From contig CAJJBE010000004.1 of NCBI GenBank assembly GCA_905182335.1, positions 124,001 through 188,000 on the forward strand: 64,000 nt of DNA, in the 5' to 3' direction. The position numbers were made by a program, and so were the translations under genes. This DNA is from Flavobacteriales bacterium UBA4466 (GTDB taxonomy: Bacteria > Bacteroidota > Bacteroidia > Flavobacteriales_D > Crocinitomicaceae). The stretch's first letter is position 1. Each line of letters starts with the position of its first letter. Positions 18,201 to 27,069 of this stretch are shown piece after piece. The notes below the pieces were generated by a model. The model searched no databases. It was not told the DNA's origin and saw only the letters and a list, made by a program, of their open reading frames with translations.

Positions 18201-21200
18201 GATCCATTTAACCTTGATGCTGAAAATGTTGACCCAAATTCAACCCATAATGGGGGAGACTTATATTTTAACTTAGGGAACATAAGTGAAGATATTTTAC
18301 CGGATTCGCGAAAGAGTTTTGAGAATGGGTTGCCAGCTACAGGGTCTTTTATTGATGATAATTTAGACACGACTGTTTGGGCAAGAGTTTCAACTCAACA
18401 GGTTGTTGTGAATGCTTTTGATAACGACCCAAATGCAAGGGTAAATCAGGATGTTGGTCTGGATGGCTGGAACAACATTGATGAGAGTATTCATTATTCT
18501 AATTATGTAAATTGGGTGCAGAATAACACTATTTTAGACCCTACGGCAAAGGCGCGTATGATTTCTGATCCATCAAATGATGATTATAACTATTATAGAG
18601 ATGATGTTTATGATACGCAACAACTAAATATACTTGAGCGTTATAAGAAGTATAACGGAATGGAGGGGAATTCTCCAACCACTGAAATGTCTAATGTTGC
18701 TAATGCAGATGGCTATCCTACCTTGGGCACAAACTCTCCCGATGTAGAAGATGTAAATCAAGACAATAATTTATCAGAAACTGAAAGCTATTTCCAATAT
18801 AAGGTAAGCCTTCGTCCAAATGAGATGCAGGTTGGACAAAACTTTATTACAGATGTTCAAACATATGATAAAGGGAATGGAGAACTTGAAAAATGGTATC
18901 AGTTAAAAATTCCAATTCGGGATTTTGAAAAGAAGATTAACGGAATAAATGACTTTCGTTCTATACGTTTCATGCGTATGTTCATGAAAGATTTCAATGA
19001 AGAAGTTGTATTGCGTTTTGCTCGTTTAGAATTTATTCGTGGCGAATGGAGAAGATTCTATGATGATTTAACAGAACCAGGTGAAGGTATTGTTGTAGAT
19101 CCAAACTTAACAACATTTAATGTTGGTGCAGTAAACATTCAAGAGAATGATAAGCGTGTGCCAATTGAATACAAGGTTCCACCAGGAATTACACAAGAAG
19201 TTGATCCTTCTCAAACATTCCAGCGCCTTTTGAATGAACAATCATTGAGTCTAGAGGTATGTGATTTACAAGATGGAGATGCTAGAGCAGCATATAGAAA
19301 TGTGCAGTTTGATGTTAGGGCATATAAGAAGTTGAAAATGTTCGTTCACGCAGAGGAAGTTGATCCTTTGAAAGCATTAGACGATGATGATATTACTTTG
19401 TTTGTTCGTTTGGGGACCGATTTTACAGATAATTATTATGAATACGAACTTCCTTTGAAGACATCTGCTTGGGGAGCAAGTACCGACACAGATATTTGGC
19501 CGGAAGAAAACTTCATGGAGATTGTTTTCGAAGACCTACTAAACCTGAAGAAAGGGCGTAATGAGTTGATTAATTCGGGATCTCTCAGTGCTTCATATGT
19601 TGTAGAATATTCAAAAGTAGATCCTGCCAATGCAGAACGAATTATAAAAGTAAAAGGCAGTCCAAATTTGCAAGCATTAAAAGTTATGATGATTGGTGTG
19701 CGCAATCCACACAAAGATTCGCATGAGATTGACGATTGGGCTGAGGACGGGAGCCCTAAATGTGCTATTGTTTGGGTTAATGAACTAAGATTAACAGACT
19801 TCGTAAGTGAAGGAGGGTCTGCGGCAGTTGCCCAAATGCAAGTTCAATTAGCTGATTTTGCCAATGTGAGTATGTCTGGTAATTATTCAGGGATTAATTG
19901 GGGTTCTGTTGAAAGCCGAGTACAAGATCGTCAGAGAAATGAGCAAATTGGATTCGATATGAATGCAAATGTTCAGCTAGGGCAATTCTTCGGAAAACAA
20001 GCGAAAGTTTCGTTACCCTTCTTCTATGGATATTCAATGGGAATTGTGAATCCAGAGTATGATCCTTTTAACCCTGACATCAAACTGAAGGATTATAATG
20101 ATGATGCGACCCGCAAAGAACGAGCTAAATTAGGGCAAGATTTTATAGAGCGTAAATCATATAACTTCACGAATGTCCGTAAGGAGATGAAAGCTGGAGC
20201 AAAACCTCATTTCTGGAGAGCTTCTAACTGGTCTGCAAATTACGCATATTCTGAAACCTACGAACGCGATTTCAATACGAATTACGACATAACAAAGACT
20301 TGGGGCGGAGGGTTGAATTATAACTATTCCTTCGATGTGAAAGCAGTTATGCCATTCAAGAACGTTAAATTTTTAAAGAAATCAAAATGGTTCGCTTTAG
20401 TTAGAGATTTCAACCTCTATTTGAAGCCGAAGAATGTTTCCTTTGGAACAGACTTATTGAGAACATACAATGAGCGTCAGGTTAGAAATAATATTGTTCC
20501 TGATTATGAGTTTTCTCCAGTATACATGAAGCTTTTTAATTGGAATCGTAATTATGCCTTAGCTTATGATCTTACTAAGAAGCTTAAATTCAATTTCACG
20601 GCGAATAATCTTTCTATATTTGAAGAGGCTGATGGACAAGTAGATCGAAAAGAAGATCCAGACGGTTACCGTGTTTTCCAAGATTCAATCAAATCTCAGA
20701 TGTCTACCTTGGGTAAGGCTATGGATTACACGCATAGCTATAGTATAAATTATACACTTCCTTTAGATAAGATACCAGCTACTGATTGGATGAATGCGAG
20801 TATTAAATATGCCGCAACGTATAATTGGCAAAGAGCTCCTTTAGCACAATCATCATTTGGTAATATAGTGCAAAACAGTCGCAATATTAATATGACAGGT
20901 CAGCTGAACTTTACGAACCTATACAACAAGGTCCCTTTCTTCAAGAAGGTTAATAAGGGGGGGAAATCAAACAGAAGAGGTATTAGTAGAGAGGAGGATG
21001 AAGAAAAAGGAGGCGTTAAGAAGGATGAAAATGGCGAAGAAGCTATTTCAGAAGATACAGAGAAACCTGAATCTGAAATGACGAAGAAAGAGCTTCGTGA
21101 AAAGAGAAAGAAAGAGCGAAAAGAAAAACGAAAGAAGAAAAAAGAAAAACGTGAGAAGAAGCGAAAGGGAAAAGTTCATCCTGTCGCGGGCTTCTTAGCA

Positions 21201-22577
21201 CGAATAATTATGAGTGTTCGAAATGTTTCAGGTACTTATGCTTTAACTGATGGCACATTATTACCAGGATATAATCAAGAAGTCGGAGTTCTAGGTTTTA
21301 ACCCAAGCTTCAGTAGTGGAATGGCTGGATTTATCTTAGGGCAACAACGCTATGATATTTGGGGGCGTGAAACGGGATATAATATTGCTGAAACATCTCG
21401 AGATAATGGATGGTTAGTTCAAAATGAAAACTTAAACAAACAATATACAAGCATGCATTCGAAAAACTTAAATCTTAGAGCGAGCCTTGAACCAATGAAA
21501 GACTTGACGGTTGAGCTTACTCTATTAAGAACATATAGTAAAAGTCAAAATGAATTCTTTAGATGGAATTCGCTGACTTCAAACTTTGAAAGTCAAAGCA
21601 AGGTAGATGTCTCAACATTAACTTATTCGAATGTTTCAATTAACTCTGCTTTTACTGCTTTAGGAGATGGCTATAAATCATCTGTGTTTGATAATCTTTT
21701 GGCAAATAGAAAACTTGTTTCACAAATGTTAGGAGCAGAAAACGGAAATTCAGATCAGCTAAATTCTGGGTATTATGATGGTTACAGTGGAACGCAACAA
21801 GAAGTTATCTTAGGGGCATTCATGACTTCATATACACAGCGCGAGGTGAATGAAAAGAGTATTAAACCAATTAAGAATGTTCCATTACCGAACTGGTCTA
21901 TAAACTACAATGGATTAAAGAACTTTAAATTCATGAAAAAGCACTTGAAAAACTTTGTTTTACGTCATGCATACAGCTCAACTGTAAGTATTTCTGGAAT
22001 GCAGTCTAATCTTACAGCTGATTTTGATGACAATGGAGATGCTACAGCACGTGATTTGAATAGTAATTTTATTGCTCAAAGTCAGATTCAAAACATTGTA
22101 GTTAGTGAGCGTTTCTCTCCATTAATTGGAATGGATGCCACTTGGATTATTAAAGGTCAAGGATTGATCACGAAGTTTGAGTATAAGAAAGATCGCTCAG
22201 CAACATTATCATTAAACAACAATCAGGTAACTGAAATTTTAGGTGATGAATGGGTGATCGGTGTTGGATATAAATTTGCGAAATTAAAACTGCCATTTGA
22301 AAAAATTCCTGCGAGCCCTGTTAATATTCGATTTGACTTTTCTTTTAGAGATAATTTGACAGTAATTAGAAAAGTAGTGGAGAATACAAATCAAGCTACT
22401 GCGGGTCAAAAGGTGATTTCAATTAAGGCCTCTGCAGATTATAACATGTCTCGTTATTTGACACTTCAATTGTACTATGACCAAACGTTAAACACACCTA
22501 AGATTGCGACATCTTATCCAACGGGAAATTTAGCCGCGGGAATCAGGTTAAGATTTAATCTAGCGGGAGTTCAATAA
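15264..22577 (+). CDS. sprA: Type IX secretion system outer-membrane translocon SprA (SOV)
   Basis: SprA is the very large outer-membrane barrel through which T9SS cargo leaves the cell and is needed for gliding where that occurs. The ATG at 15264 gives a clean signal peptide (MKCTLALLLFFAGWSYGQD); a TTG at 15240 in the same frame would add eight residues. The length of about 2437 residues is normal for SprA. Recognisable family segments include FFGSDQITIRPQGSVELSFG near residue 125, YIDDFEGAQSTIDLKS near 820, and the C-terminal barrel repeats up to LAAGIRLRFNLAGVQ. A lysine/glutamate-rich insertion lies at about residues 1895-1972. The cargo in this window includes the sorting-domain proteins at 9.7, 10.6 and 53.5 kb. 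It follows ruvA within one or two bases of TTG or 25 of ATG. Confidence 0.96.
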   Translation: MKCTLALLLFFAGWSYGQDTLVYPINNNIDPTQTTPQSFDLGDPSSVQPTIVYDPVTGTYIFQETIGELNYRNPSMMTLEEYIEYERQKALQDNWKEKIDEQTAENQPLEFPIKIGSKVFENFFGSDQITIRPQGSVELSFGVNSSRYDNPLIPVRQRKITRFDFDQQINLNLVGQIGTKLKLGVSYNTQAAFDFDNVSKLEYAGNEDQIIQKIALGNVAMELPTSLIQGSQTLFGASTQLKFGKTTVDLIAASSKGRRQEINITGKAQVQEFELTADNYEANRHYFLNLYHKDHYDEGMSTLPIVNSTININRIEVWLTNKTNNTENTRNIIAFTDLGEEKAYNCEGNPGSFTGVDLPSNNANGIYKWASVDEPNIRTFVNSVASLSSQGSQPGPFEQAVNYEKVENARKLTEQEFTYNAQLGFISLNLPLNNDEVLAVAYEYTYRGDTYQVGEFSTDGIDGQDALLLKLIKPTITNPKNKLWDLMMKNVYSTGAYQVGQDGFRLDLLYNNPSTSLMVPFFPADNLGQNITGIDDKQLVTLLDMDKINQNNQPFSDGIFDFVPIQFNGNRAENGGTINTRNGRVYFSTVEPFGKTLADKLDAAGVSDVIIDRVSYTELYDSTKTAAQQIPSKNRFSFKGEYESSITSDIPLNALNVPEGAVSITAGGIRLTEGVDYTVDYNLGRVKILNSGILESNAPIKISIESNSVFGFQSKSLFGARVAHRFSNRLNIGATWMRMMERPVTQKVDIGSEPFKNNVIGLDLQFNADVPFLTKLVDYLPVISTKEKSTISFTGEFAHLIPGQPKAINKEGTSYIDDFEGAQSTIDLKSAASWHLASVPQGQIDLFPEVVNKNLTAGFKRAKTSWYTIDPLFYQSGNLTPQHIISNPAQLSDSRMRAVNQKDIWPNWDPQYGSIQNVQMLELGYYPKERGMYNYDTTNTVNSDGTFINPENRWGGIMRSLTTTDFEQTNVEYIQLWMMDPFNLDAENVDPNSTHNGGDLYFNLGNISEDILPDSRKSFENGLPATGSFIDDNLDTTVWARVSTQQVVVNAFDNDPNARVNQDVGLDGWNNIDESIHYSNYVNWVQNNTILDPTAKARMISDPSNDDYNYYRDDVYDTQQLNILERYKKYNGMEGNSPTTEMSNVANADGYPTLGTNSPDVEDVNQDNNLSETESYFQYKVSLRPNEMQVGQNFITDVQTYDKGNGELEKWYQLKIPIRDFEKKINGINDFRSIRFMRMFMKDFNEEVVLRFARLEFIRGEWRRFYDDLTEPGEGIVVDPNLTTFNVGAVNIQENDKRVPIEYKVPPGITQEVDPSQTFQRLLNEQSLSLEVCDLQDGDARAAYRNVQFDVRAYKKLKMFVHAEEVDPLKALDDDDITLFVRLGTDFTDNYYEYELPLKTSAWGASTDTDIWPEENFMEIVFEDLLNLKKGRNELINSGSLSASYVVEYSKVDPANAERIIKVKGSPNLQALKVMMIGVRNPHKDSHEIDDWAEDGSPKCAIVWVNELRLTDFVSEGGSAAVAQMQVQLADFANVSMSGNYSGINWGSVESRVQDRQRNEQIGFDMNANVQLGQFFGKQAKVSLPFFYGYSMGIVNPEYDPFNPDIKLKDYNDDATRKERAKLGQDFIERKSYNFTNVRKEMKAGAKPHFWRASNWSANYAYSETYERDFNTNYDITKTWGGGLNYNYSFDVKAVMPFKNVKFLKKSKWFALVRDFNLYLKPKNVSFGTDLLRTYNERQVRNNIVPDYEFSPVYMKLFNWNRNYALAYDLTKKLKFNFTANNLSIFEEADGQVDRKEDPDGYRVFQDSIKSQMSTLGKAMDYTHSYSINYTLPLDKIPATDWMNASIKYAATYNWQRAPLAQSSFGNIVQNSRNINMTGQLNFTNLYNKVPFFKKVNKGGKSNRRGISREEDEEKGGVKKDENGEEAISEDTEKPESEMTKKELREKRKKERKEKRKKKKEKREKKRKGKVHPVAGFLARIIMSVRNVSGTYALTDGTLLPGYNQEVGVLGFNPSFSSGMAGFILGQQRYDIWGRETGYNIAETSRDNGWLVQNENLNKQYTSMHSKNLNLRASLEPMKDLTVELTLLRTYSKSQNEFFRWNSLTSNFESQSKVDVSTLTYSNVSINSAFTALGDGYKSSVFDNLLANRKLVSQMLGAENGNSDQLNSGYYDGYSGTQQEVILGAFMTSYTQREVNEKSIKPIKNVPLPNWSINYNGLKNFKFMKKHLKNFVLRHAYSSTVSISGMQSNLTADFDDNGDATARDLNSNFIAQSQIQNIVVSERFSPLIGMDATWIIKGQGLITKFEYKKDRSATLSLNNNQVTEILGDEWVIGVGYKFAKLKLPFEKIPASPVNIRFDFSFRDNLTVIRKVVENTNQATAGQKVISIKASADYNMSRYLTLQLYYDQTLNTPKIATSYPTGNLAAGIRLRFNLAGVQ

Positions 22578-23035
22578 TGATTATTCGTCAAATAGAGCCT
22601 AAAGATGTGTCGGAAGTAATGGGTTTAATCCGTGGGCTTGCTGAATATGAAAAAGACTTGAAGTCTGTAACAAACACTATAGAAAGATTGTCAGCCGATA
22701 TTTTTAAAAATCATCATTGTGATTCGCTTGTTGCTGAAGTAGAGGAAGTAATTGTTGGGTTTTCACTTTATTACACATCATATTCTACATGGAAGGGACC
22801 ATGCCTTTATCTGGAAGACCTATTCGTTTTACCGAAATTTCGTTCAATGGGTGTTGGATCTAAACTGTTTGATCACCTAGTGAGTAAAGCTCAAAATAAT
22901 GGTTTTGCTCGTATGGATTGGCAAATTTTAGATTGGAATCAACTCGCCATTGACTTTTATGAACGTAAAGGTGCCTTAATAGATAATGATTGGCTAAATG
23001 GGCATATCTTTTTCTTTGAAAACGAAGTAAAATGA
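22577..23035 (+). CDS. GNAT family N-acetyltransferase (diamine acetyltransferase-like)
   Basis: The protein has 152 residues with the GNAT fold: the acetyl-CoA-binding beta-bulge LYLEDLFVLPKFRSMGVGSKLFD near residues 80-102 (the R/QxxGxG/A motif is RSMGVG) and the C-terminal WQILDWNQLAIDFYERKGA. This pattern is close to spermidine/thialysine acetyltransferases, but the substrate cannot be set from sequence alone. The start overlaps the sprA stop by one base (TAATG), so it is translated from the same transcript. Its link to secretion is positional only. Confidence 0.88.
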   Translation: MIIRQIEPKDVSEVMGLIRGLAEYEKDLKSVTNTIERLSADIFKNHHCDSLVAEVEEVIVGFSLYYTSYSTWKGPCLYLEDLFVLPKFRSMGVGSKLFDHLVSKAQNNGFARMDWQILDWNQLAIDFYERKGALIDNDWLNGHIFFFENEVK

Positions 23036-23913
23036 ATATTTTAATAGCTGGTGGAACGGGGTTAATTGGTCAAGCATTAATGAAGAAGCTTTCAAGTAAA
23101 GGCCATACTGTTTCTATATTGTCTCGCTCCAAAGGAGAAAGCTTAATAACTTGGGACATTAAATCTGGAATAATTGAATCAACCGATTTAGCTAATGTTG
23201 AAGTCATAATTAATTTGAGTGGAGCTGGAATTGCAGATAAAAGATGGACAAAAGATCGAAAAAAAGAGTTGCTTGATTCACGTGTAGAAACAGCTAAAGT
23301 ACTCTTTGCTCATAAGGGAAGAATGCCCAAGTTGAAACAATACATATCTGCTTCAGGGATAAATTGTTACGGGAACGATTTAAATCCTAGTGGATATGTT
23401 GAGTCAGATTCCTTTGGGACTGATTATATTTCATCCCTTGTTCAAAACTGGGAAGAAGCGGCTGACTTATTTAAAACCCATGTTCCAACAGTAAAAATAC
23501 GTACTGGAATCGTTTTGTCTAATACTGGAGGGGCTATTGAAAAGATGATTAAACCAATACACTTCGGTTTAGGGGCCGCAATTGCTAGCGGCAATCAAGT
23601 ACTTCCGTGGATTCATATCGACGATTTGACAGGCTTATTTGCTCATATTATTACAGCTGAATTAGATGGCTCATTTAATGCGCTTGCTGAAAACACTTCA
23701 AACAGAGAGTTTATGAATACGTTAGCTAATTCAATTGGGAAAAAGAATAGGCTTCCGGCGGTTCCAGGAGCCGTATTAAAAATCATATTTGGGGAAATGG
23801 CAACCTTATTGATACGCGGTGTCCACGTTTCAAATAGTAAAATCAAAAAAACAGGTTTCACATTCAAGTATCCAACCCTTGAATTAGCACTTAAGGATTT
23901 AAATCTAAAGTAA
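23032..23913 (+). CDS. TIGR01777-type NAD(P)-dependent epimerase/oxidoreductase (YfcH-like)
   Basis: An extended short-chain dehydrogenase/reductase of 293 residues. The Rossmann glycine motif is at the extreme N-terminus (MNILIAGGTGLIGQALMKKL). Family features follow: VIINLSGAGIADKRWT near residue 59, SASGINCYGN near 107, VKIRTGIVLSNTGGAI near 160 and the C-terminal DUF1731-type region (LPAVPGAVLKIIFGEMA). The substrate of this family is unknown. It overlaps the GNAT gene by four bases (ATGA), which makes it the last gene of the maeB-ruvA-sprA run. Confidence 0.9.
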   Translation: MNILIAGGTGLIGQALMKKLSSKGHTVSILSRSKGESLITWDIKSGIIESTDLANVEVIINLSGAGIADKRWTKDRKKELLDSRVETAKVLFAHKGRMPKLKQYISASGINCYGNDLNPSGYVESDSFGTDYISSLVQNWEEAADLFKTHVPTVKIRTGIVLSNTGGAIEKMIKPIHFGLGAAIASGNQVLPWIHIDDLTGLFAHIITAELDGSFNALAENTSNREFMNTLANSIGKKNRLPAVPGAVLKIIFGEMATLLIRGVHVSNSKIKKTGFTFKYPTLELALKDLNLK

Positions 23914-23995
23914 ATCTTTCGCTAGGTTGAATAATTCAGAGCGCTCCCCTTTTTTAGCCTAAGATGTCTAGAGCAAGTAAAGAGTTAATTTTAAC

Positions 23996-24121
23996 TTAAA
24001 TTAATATTGTATTAAAAGTGTCACTGCCATCCTCATTAAAAGAGATGTCATCGAGGATATTTCTACAGCTATAAATACCGGTAAAGAGCATAAAAACTAA
24101 AAAGCTAACTAAAAGTTTCAT
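23996..24121 (-). CDS. Possible 41-residue lipoprotein-like peptide
   Basis: The ATG at 24121 opens a short frame that begins MKLLVSFLVFMLFTGIYSC, a lysine followed by a hydrophobic stretch ending in a lipobox-like cysteine at residue 19. It then gives an acidic tail (NILDDISFNEDGSDTF) and a TAA. The composition is what one expects of a tiny Bacteroidota lipoprotein (S/C then acidic residues). I do not recognise a homologue and chance is not excluded. Confidence 0.3.
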   Translation of the reverse strand: MKLLVSFLVFMLFTGIYSCRNILDDISFNEDGSDTFNTILI

Positions 24122-24206
24122 ATGCCAAGTGTATTTAAATTTCGTTAATCAAAAGCAGAACCACGAATGAATTGACGTAAAGCTTTAGTATTTCTTGAAT
24201 ACTCGT

Positions 24207-24214
24207 TATATTTG
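24207..24214 (+). promoter_or_regulatory. -7 element (TATATTTG) upstream of ridA
   Basis: TATATTTG is an exact match to TAnnTTTG, 42 bases before the ridA ATG. A weak -33-like CTTTAG lies about 20 bases upstream. Confidence 0.45.
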
Positions 24215-24256
24215 CAAATTAAACACATTCATTACATATAAAAACACAACATCCGA

Positions 24257-24691
24257 ATGTCAAGTGAAAATAGAATTTCAACAAACAAAGCACCTAAGCC
24301 TGTTGGTTTGTATCCTCATGCCCGTAAGGCGGGGGGGTTATTGTTTTTATCAGGTGTTGGCCCGCGCGTTGCGGGTTCAGATGAGGTTGATTCAGTAGTT
24401 CCAGGCTTAAAATTGGATAAGAATGGAAATTTTATCGAGTTTGATTTTGAAAAACAATGTCGGAGTGTCTTTGATAATGTTCGTGTAATCCTTGAGGAGT
24501 CGGGCTCAAGTTGGAACGATTTAGTCGATGTCACTGTCTTTTTAGTAAATATGAAACGCGATTTTCAGATTTATAATAAAATATACGCTGAATATTTCAA
24601 GGATAATTTACCTTGTAGAACAACCGTAGAAATTAATTCATTACCAACTCCGATTGCTATTGAATTGAAATGTATAGCAATAATTAAGTAA
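24257..24691 (+). CDS. RidA family protein (enamine/imine deaminase family)
   Basis: The protein has 144 residues with the RidA/YjgF/UK114 fold: KPVGLYPHARKAGGLLFLSG at the N-terminus, VFDNVRVILEESGSSWNDLVDVTVFL in the middle, and the C-terminal signature LPCRTTVEINSLPTPIAIELKCIAI with the catalytic arginine of the PxR/CRT segment. Members hydrolyse reactive enamines from PLP enzymes. The long N-terminal part and GVGPR segment resemble the aminomuconate-deaminase-like subgroup of tryptophan breakdown, which I cannot confirm because no kynurenine-pathway genes are adjacent. Two bases separate it from the next gene. Confidence 0.9.
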   Translation: MSSENRISTNKAPKPVGLYPHARKAGGLLFLSGVGPRVAGSDEVDSVVPGLKLDKNGNFIEFDFEKQCRSVFDNVRVILEESGSSWNDLVDVTVFLVNMKRDFQIYNKIYAEYFKDNLPCRTTVEINSLPTPIAIELKCIAIIK

Positions 24692-24693
24692 TT

Positions 24694-25272
24694 ATGATCA
24701 GATTTATTATTCGCTGCACAGTTGCAGTATTATCTTTGTTTTTCACCGTTGTATTGTTCTACAATGGTTATTGGGGATGGGGAATCGTTATGATTCTAAT
24801 AACAGCTGTGGTTGGCCTATCGTTCTTCAGAAATGAGAATATGGTTTTAGCATTGAATGCTATGAGAACAGGAGACACTGACAAGGCTTCGAAGTTTATT
24901 AATAAGATCACACATCCGCAATTTTTACCAAAGAAGCAACACGCTTATATTTTGTTCTTGAAAGCAGTATTGAATACACAAGAACTTGGTCTTTCTGAAA
25001 GTGAAGCCTATTTGCGAAAAGCAATGTCATTAGGCTTGAGAACAGGTCAAGATAACGCGGTAGCAAGAATGCACTTAGCAGGTATTTGTGCGCAAACAGG
25101 CAGAAAGAAAGATGCATTAACTCTTTTGGCTGAGGCTAAAAAGTTAGACACAGGTGGAATGATGAAAGATCAAATCAATCAAATGCAAAAACAACTTCAA
25201 GTAGCGCCTTCTAAAAACCAAATGCGTATGTCGCAAATGATGGGAGGAAGAAGAAAAACACCACGTAGATAG
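24694..25272 (+). CDS. Small membrane-anchored protein with TPR-like helical domain
   Basis: The protein has 192 residues. Two adjacent hydrophobic segments (about residues 8-24 and 28-45) anchor it in the inner membrane. The rest is helical with TPR-like spacing (NAMRTGDTDKASKFINKI, AYILFLKAVLNTQELGLSES, ARMHLAGICAQTGRKKDAL). The tail is basic and methionine-rich (MRMSQMMGGRRKTPRR). I recognise it as a conserved but uncharacterised Bacteroidota type; the function is unknown. It lies in an apparent operon with ridA and the following methyltransferase (two bases or fewer between stops and starts). Confidence 0.75.
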   Translation: MIRFIIRCTVAVLSLFFTVVLFYNGYWGWGIVMILITAVVGLSFFRNENMVLALNAMRTGDTDKASKFINKITHPQFLPKKQHAYILFLKAVLNTQELGLSESEAYLRKAMSLGLRTGQDNAVARMHLAGICAQTGRKKDALTLLAEAKKLDTGGMMKDQINQMQKQLQVAPSKNQMRMSQMMGGRRKTPRR

Positions 25273-25273
25273 A

Positions 25274-26131
25274 ATGCCAGAAGAACGCTTATATACCACA
25301 GGATGGGAAGATTACGAATTAATCGACGCTGGAGGGGGTAAAAAATTGGAGCGTTGGGGTTCAGTTATAACTATTCGACCGGAACTTCAAGCTTATTTTA
25401 AGTCAGGGAAATCTTTTGACGAATGGGATAAGCTGGCAAATTGGGAGTTTATTTCTAGTAGGGGGCAATCTGGTAAATGGAAGTGTTTGAAGCAAGGAAG
25501 TCCAAAAGAATGGGTCATTGCATATAATAATTTAACATTCAATCTTAAGCTCACAAAATTTAAACATGTTGGCCTATTTCCGGAGCAGCGACTAAACTGG
25601 GATTTTTTAACTAAACGTCTGAAAGAGAACGATAAATTTTTAAATTTGTTCGCTTATACAGGCGCGGCATCTGTCGTAGCAAAAAAAACTTGCGGAACTG
25701 TTTTGCATGTAGACTCTGTTAAACAATTATTGGGTTGGGCAAAAGAGAATATGGAATCGAGTGACCTTTCTGATATCAAATGGGTTCATGAAGATGCATT
25801 GAAGTTTGTAGCCCGTGAGGTCAAGAGGAAAAACCATTATCATGGAATAATGATGGATCCCCCTGCCTGGGGAATTGGAGCCAAAAAAGAGAAGTGGAAA
25901 TTGGAAGACAAATTAGAAGAACTTATTATTCAAGCCGGAAAAGTTATTGGGCGAAAAGGATTTTTGGTATTGAATACATATTCGCCAAAAATTGACATAA
26001 GAACACTCGAGGTTGCTGGAAAAGTACATTTTGAGAAGGGAAGAAGTGAAGTGCGTGAATTGTGGATGAAAACAACAACTGGAAAAGACCTTTTTTACGG
26101 AAACTTACTTCGAGTTCATCCGATGAATTGA
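25274..26131 (+). CDS. Class I SAM-dependent methyltransferase (RlmI/RlmK-like, probable rRNA methyltransferase)
   Basis: The protein has 285 residues. The SAM-binding motif is FLNLFAYTGAASVVA near residues 117-131 and the motif IV catalytic loop is MMDPPAWGIG near 194-203. Both match the SAM-dependent methyltransferases of the COG1092 type that modify 23S rRNA cytosines. The N-terminal PUA-like domain seen in RlmI is short or absent. The target base is unknown. Its 3' end overlaps the convergent dehydrogenase gene by 16 bases. Confidence 0.85.
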   Translation: MPEERLYTTGWEDYELIDAGGGKKLERWGSVITIRPELQAYFKSGKSFDEWDKLANWEFISSRGQSGKWKCLKQGSPKEWVIAYNNLTFNLKLTKFKHVGLFPEQRLNWDFLTKRLKENDKFLNLFAYTGAASVVAKKTCGTVLHVDSVKQLLGWAKENMESSDLSDIKWVHEDALKFVAREVKRKNHYHGIMMDPPAWGIGAKKEKWKLEDKLEELIIQAGKVIGRKGFLVLNTYSPKIDIRTLEVAGKVHFEKGRSEVRELWMKTTTGKDLFYGNLLRVHPMN

Positions 26132-27057
26132 TTCAATATTTTATCTGCTAAAACATCACTGAGCTTGAAATAACTTTCATCTGTCCATCCTCCAACATGG
26201 GGAGATAAGATTACTTTTTTTGATTTCATTAAATAGTTGAAATCAGGAGGTAATTCTTGCTCAAAAAAGGATTCAAAACTATCTTTTTCATATTCGAGGA
26301 CATCGAGGCATGCACCAAGAATTATTCCCTCTTTCATCCCTTTAACTAAAGCTGCTGTTTTGATAACCTTTCCTCGAGATAAATTGATTAAATATATGCT
26401 ATGCCTAAAGCTATTGAAGAATTTTTCATTAGCGAAATAGACGGTTTCCTCATTTTGAGGAATATGAAAACTTACAATATCAGCCTGGTGATAAATTTCT
26501 TCTAAACTTGATTCTTTAACAGTTGAACTTCCAAAGGCAGACTTATATTTATCATAGGCAAGAACCTGAACATCGAACCCTCTCAGTTTCTTAGCGAAAG
26601 CTTGGCCATTATTCCCAAAACCGATTAGACCAATTGTTTTCCCATCTAATTCAATACCTCTGTTTCCTTCACGATTCCATTTTCCATTTCGAACCTCGGC
26701 ATCAGCGGTTGGGATTTTATTAAACAAACCAAGAAGCATTGCTAGGGCGTGTTCGCCGACGGCATTTCTATTTCCCTCAGGGGCGTTATATAGAGTTATC
26801 CGTCTCTGTTCACAGTAATCAACATCAACCCCCTCCATTCCGGCACCAGAACGCCCGATAAACTTAAGAGAATGACAATTGGAAAGAAGATCTGCATCCA
26901 TTTTAAACCTAGAACGTATAATAATACCATCTGCATCAGACAATACATTTAAGCAATCATTATAATTAAGTATTGTACCATCAATACATGTAAAACCATG
27001 TGCTAATAAGCGCTCTTTTAAAATTGAATGAACAGTATCAAGGAAAACAACTTTCAT
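26116..27057 (-). CDS. D-isomer-specific 2-hydroxyacid dehydrogenase
   Basis: The protein has 313 residues with the two-domain fold of NAD-dependent D-2-hydroxyacid dehydrogenases. It has GRSGAGMEGVDVDYC near residue 88, NAVGEHALAMLLGL near 118, the Rossmann motif IGLIGFGNNGQAFAKKL near 150, the catalytic-arginine segment INLSRGKVI near 230, and the histidine segment LSPHVGGWT near 293. These reduce 2-keto acids or oxidise phosphoglycerate; it lacks the ACT domain of typical SerA, so the substrate is open. It lies 12 bases from mgtE on the same strand. Confidence 0.9.
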   Translation of the reverse strand: MKVVFLDTVHSILKERLLAHGFTCIDGTILNYNDCLNVLSDADGIIIRSRFKMDADLLSNCHSLKFIGRSGAGMEGVDVDYCEQRRITLYNAPEGNRNAVGEHALAMLLGLFNKIPTADAEVRNGKWNREGNRGIELDGKTIGLIGFGNNGQAFAKKLRGFDVQVLAYDKYKSAFGSSTVKESSLEEIYHQADIVSFHIPQNEETVYFANEKFFNSFRHSIYLINLSRGKVIKTAALVKGMKEGIILGACLDVLEYEKDSFESFFEQELPPDFNYLMKSKKVILSPHVGGWTDESYFKLSDVLADKILNQFIG

Positions 27058-27069
27058 AAATTTGTTGAC

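Larger units (their letters stand above)
23914..24256. other. 343-bp intergenic gap with a candidate small gene and the ridA promoter
   Basis: The gap separates the sprA operon from ridA. It holds a possible 41-residue lipoprotein on the minus strand (23996-24121) and a TATATTTG box at 24207. No terminator hairpin or RNA gene is evident. Confidence 0.5.

Noticed and set aside
18065-18370. 101-codon frame on the minus strand inside sprA, and similar antisense frames elsewhere
   Set aside because: They lie opposite strong, conserved coding sequence, show no domain and have unnatural composition.
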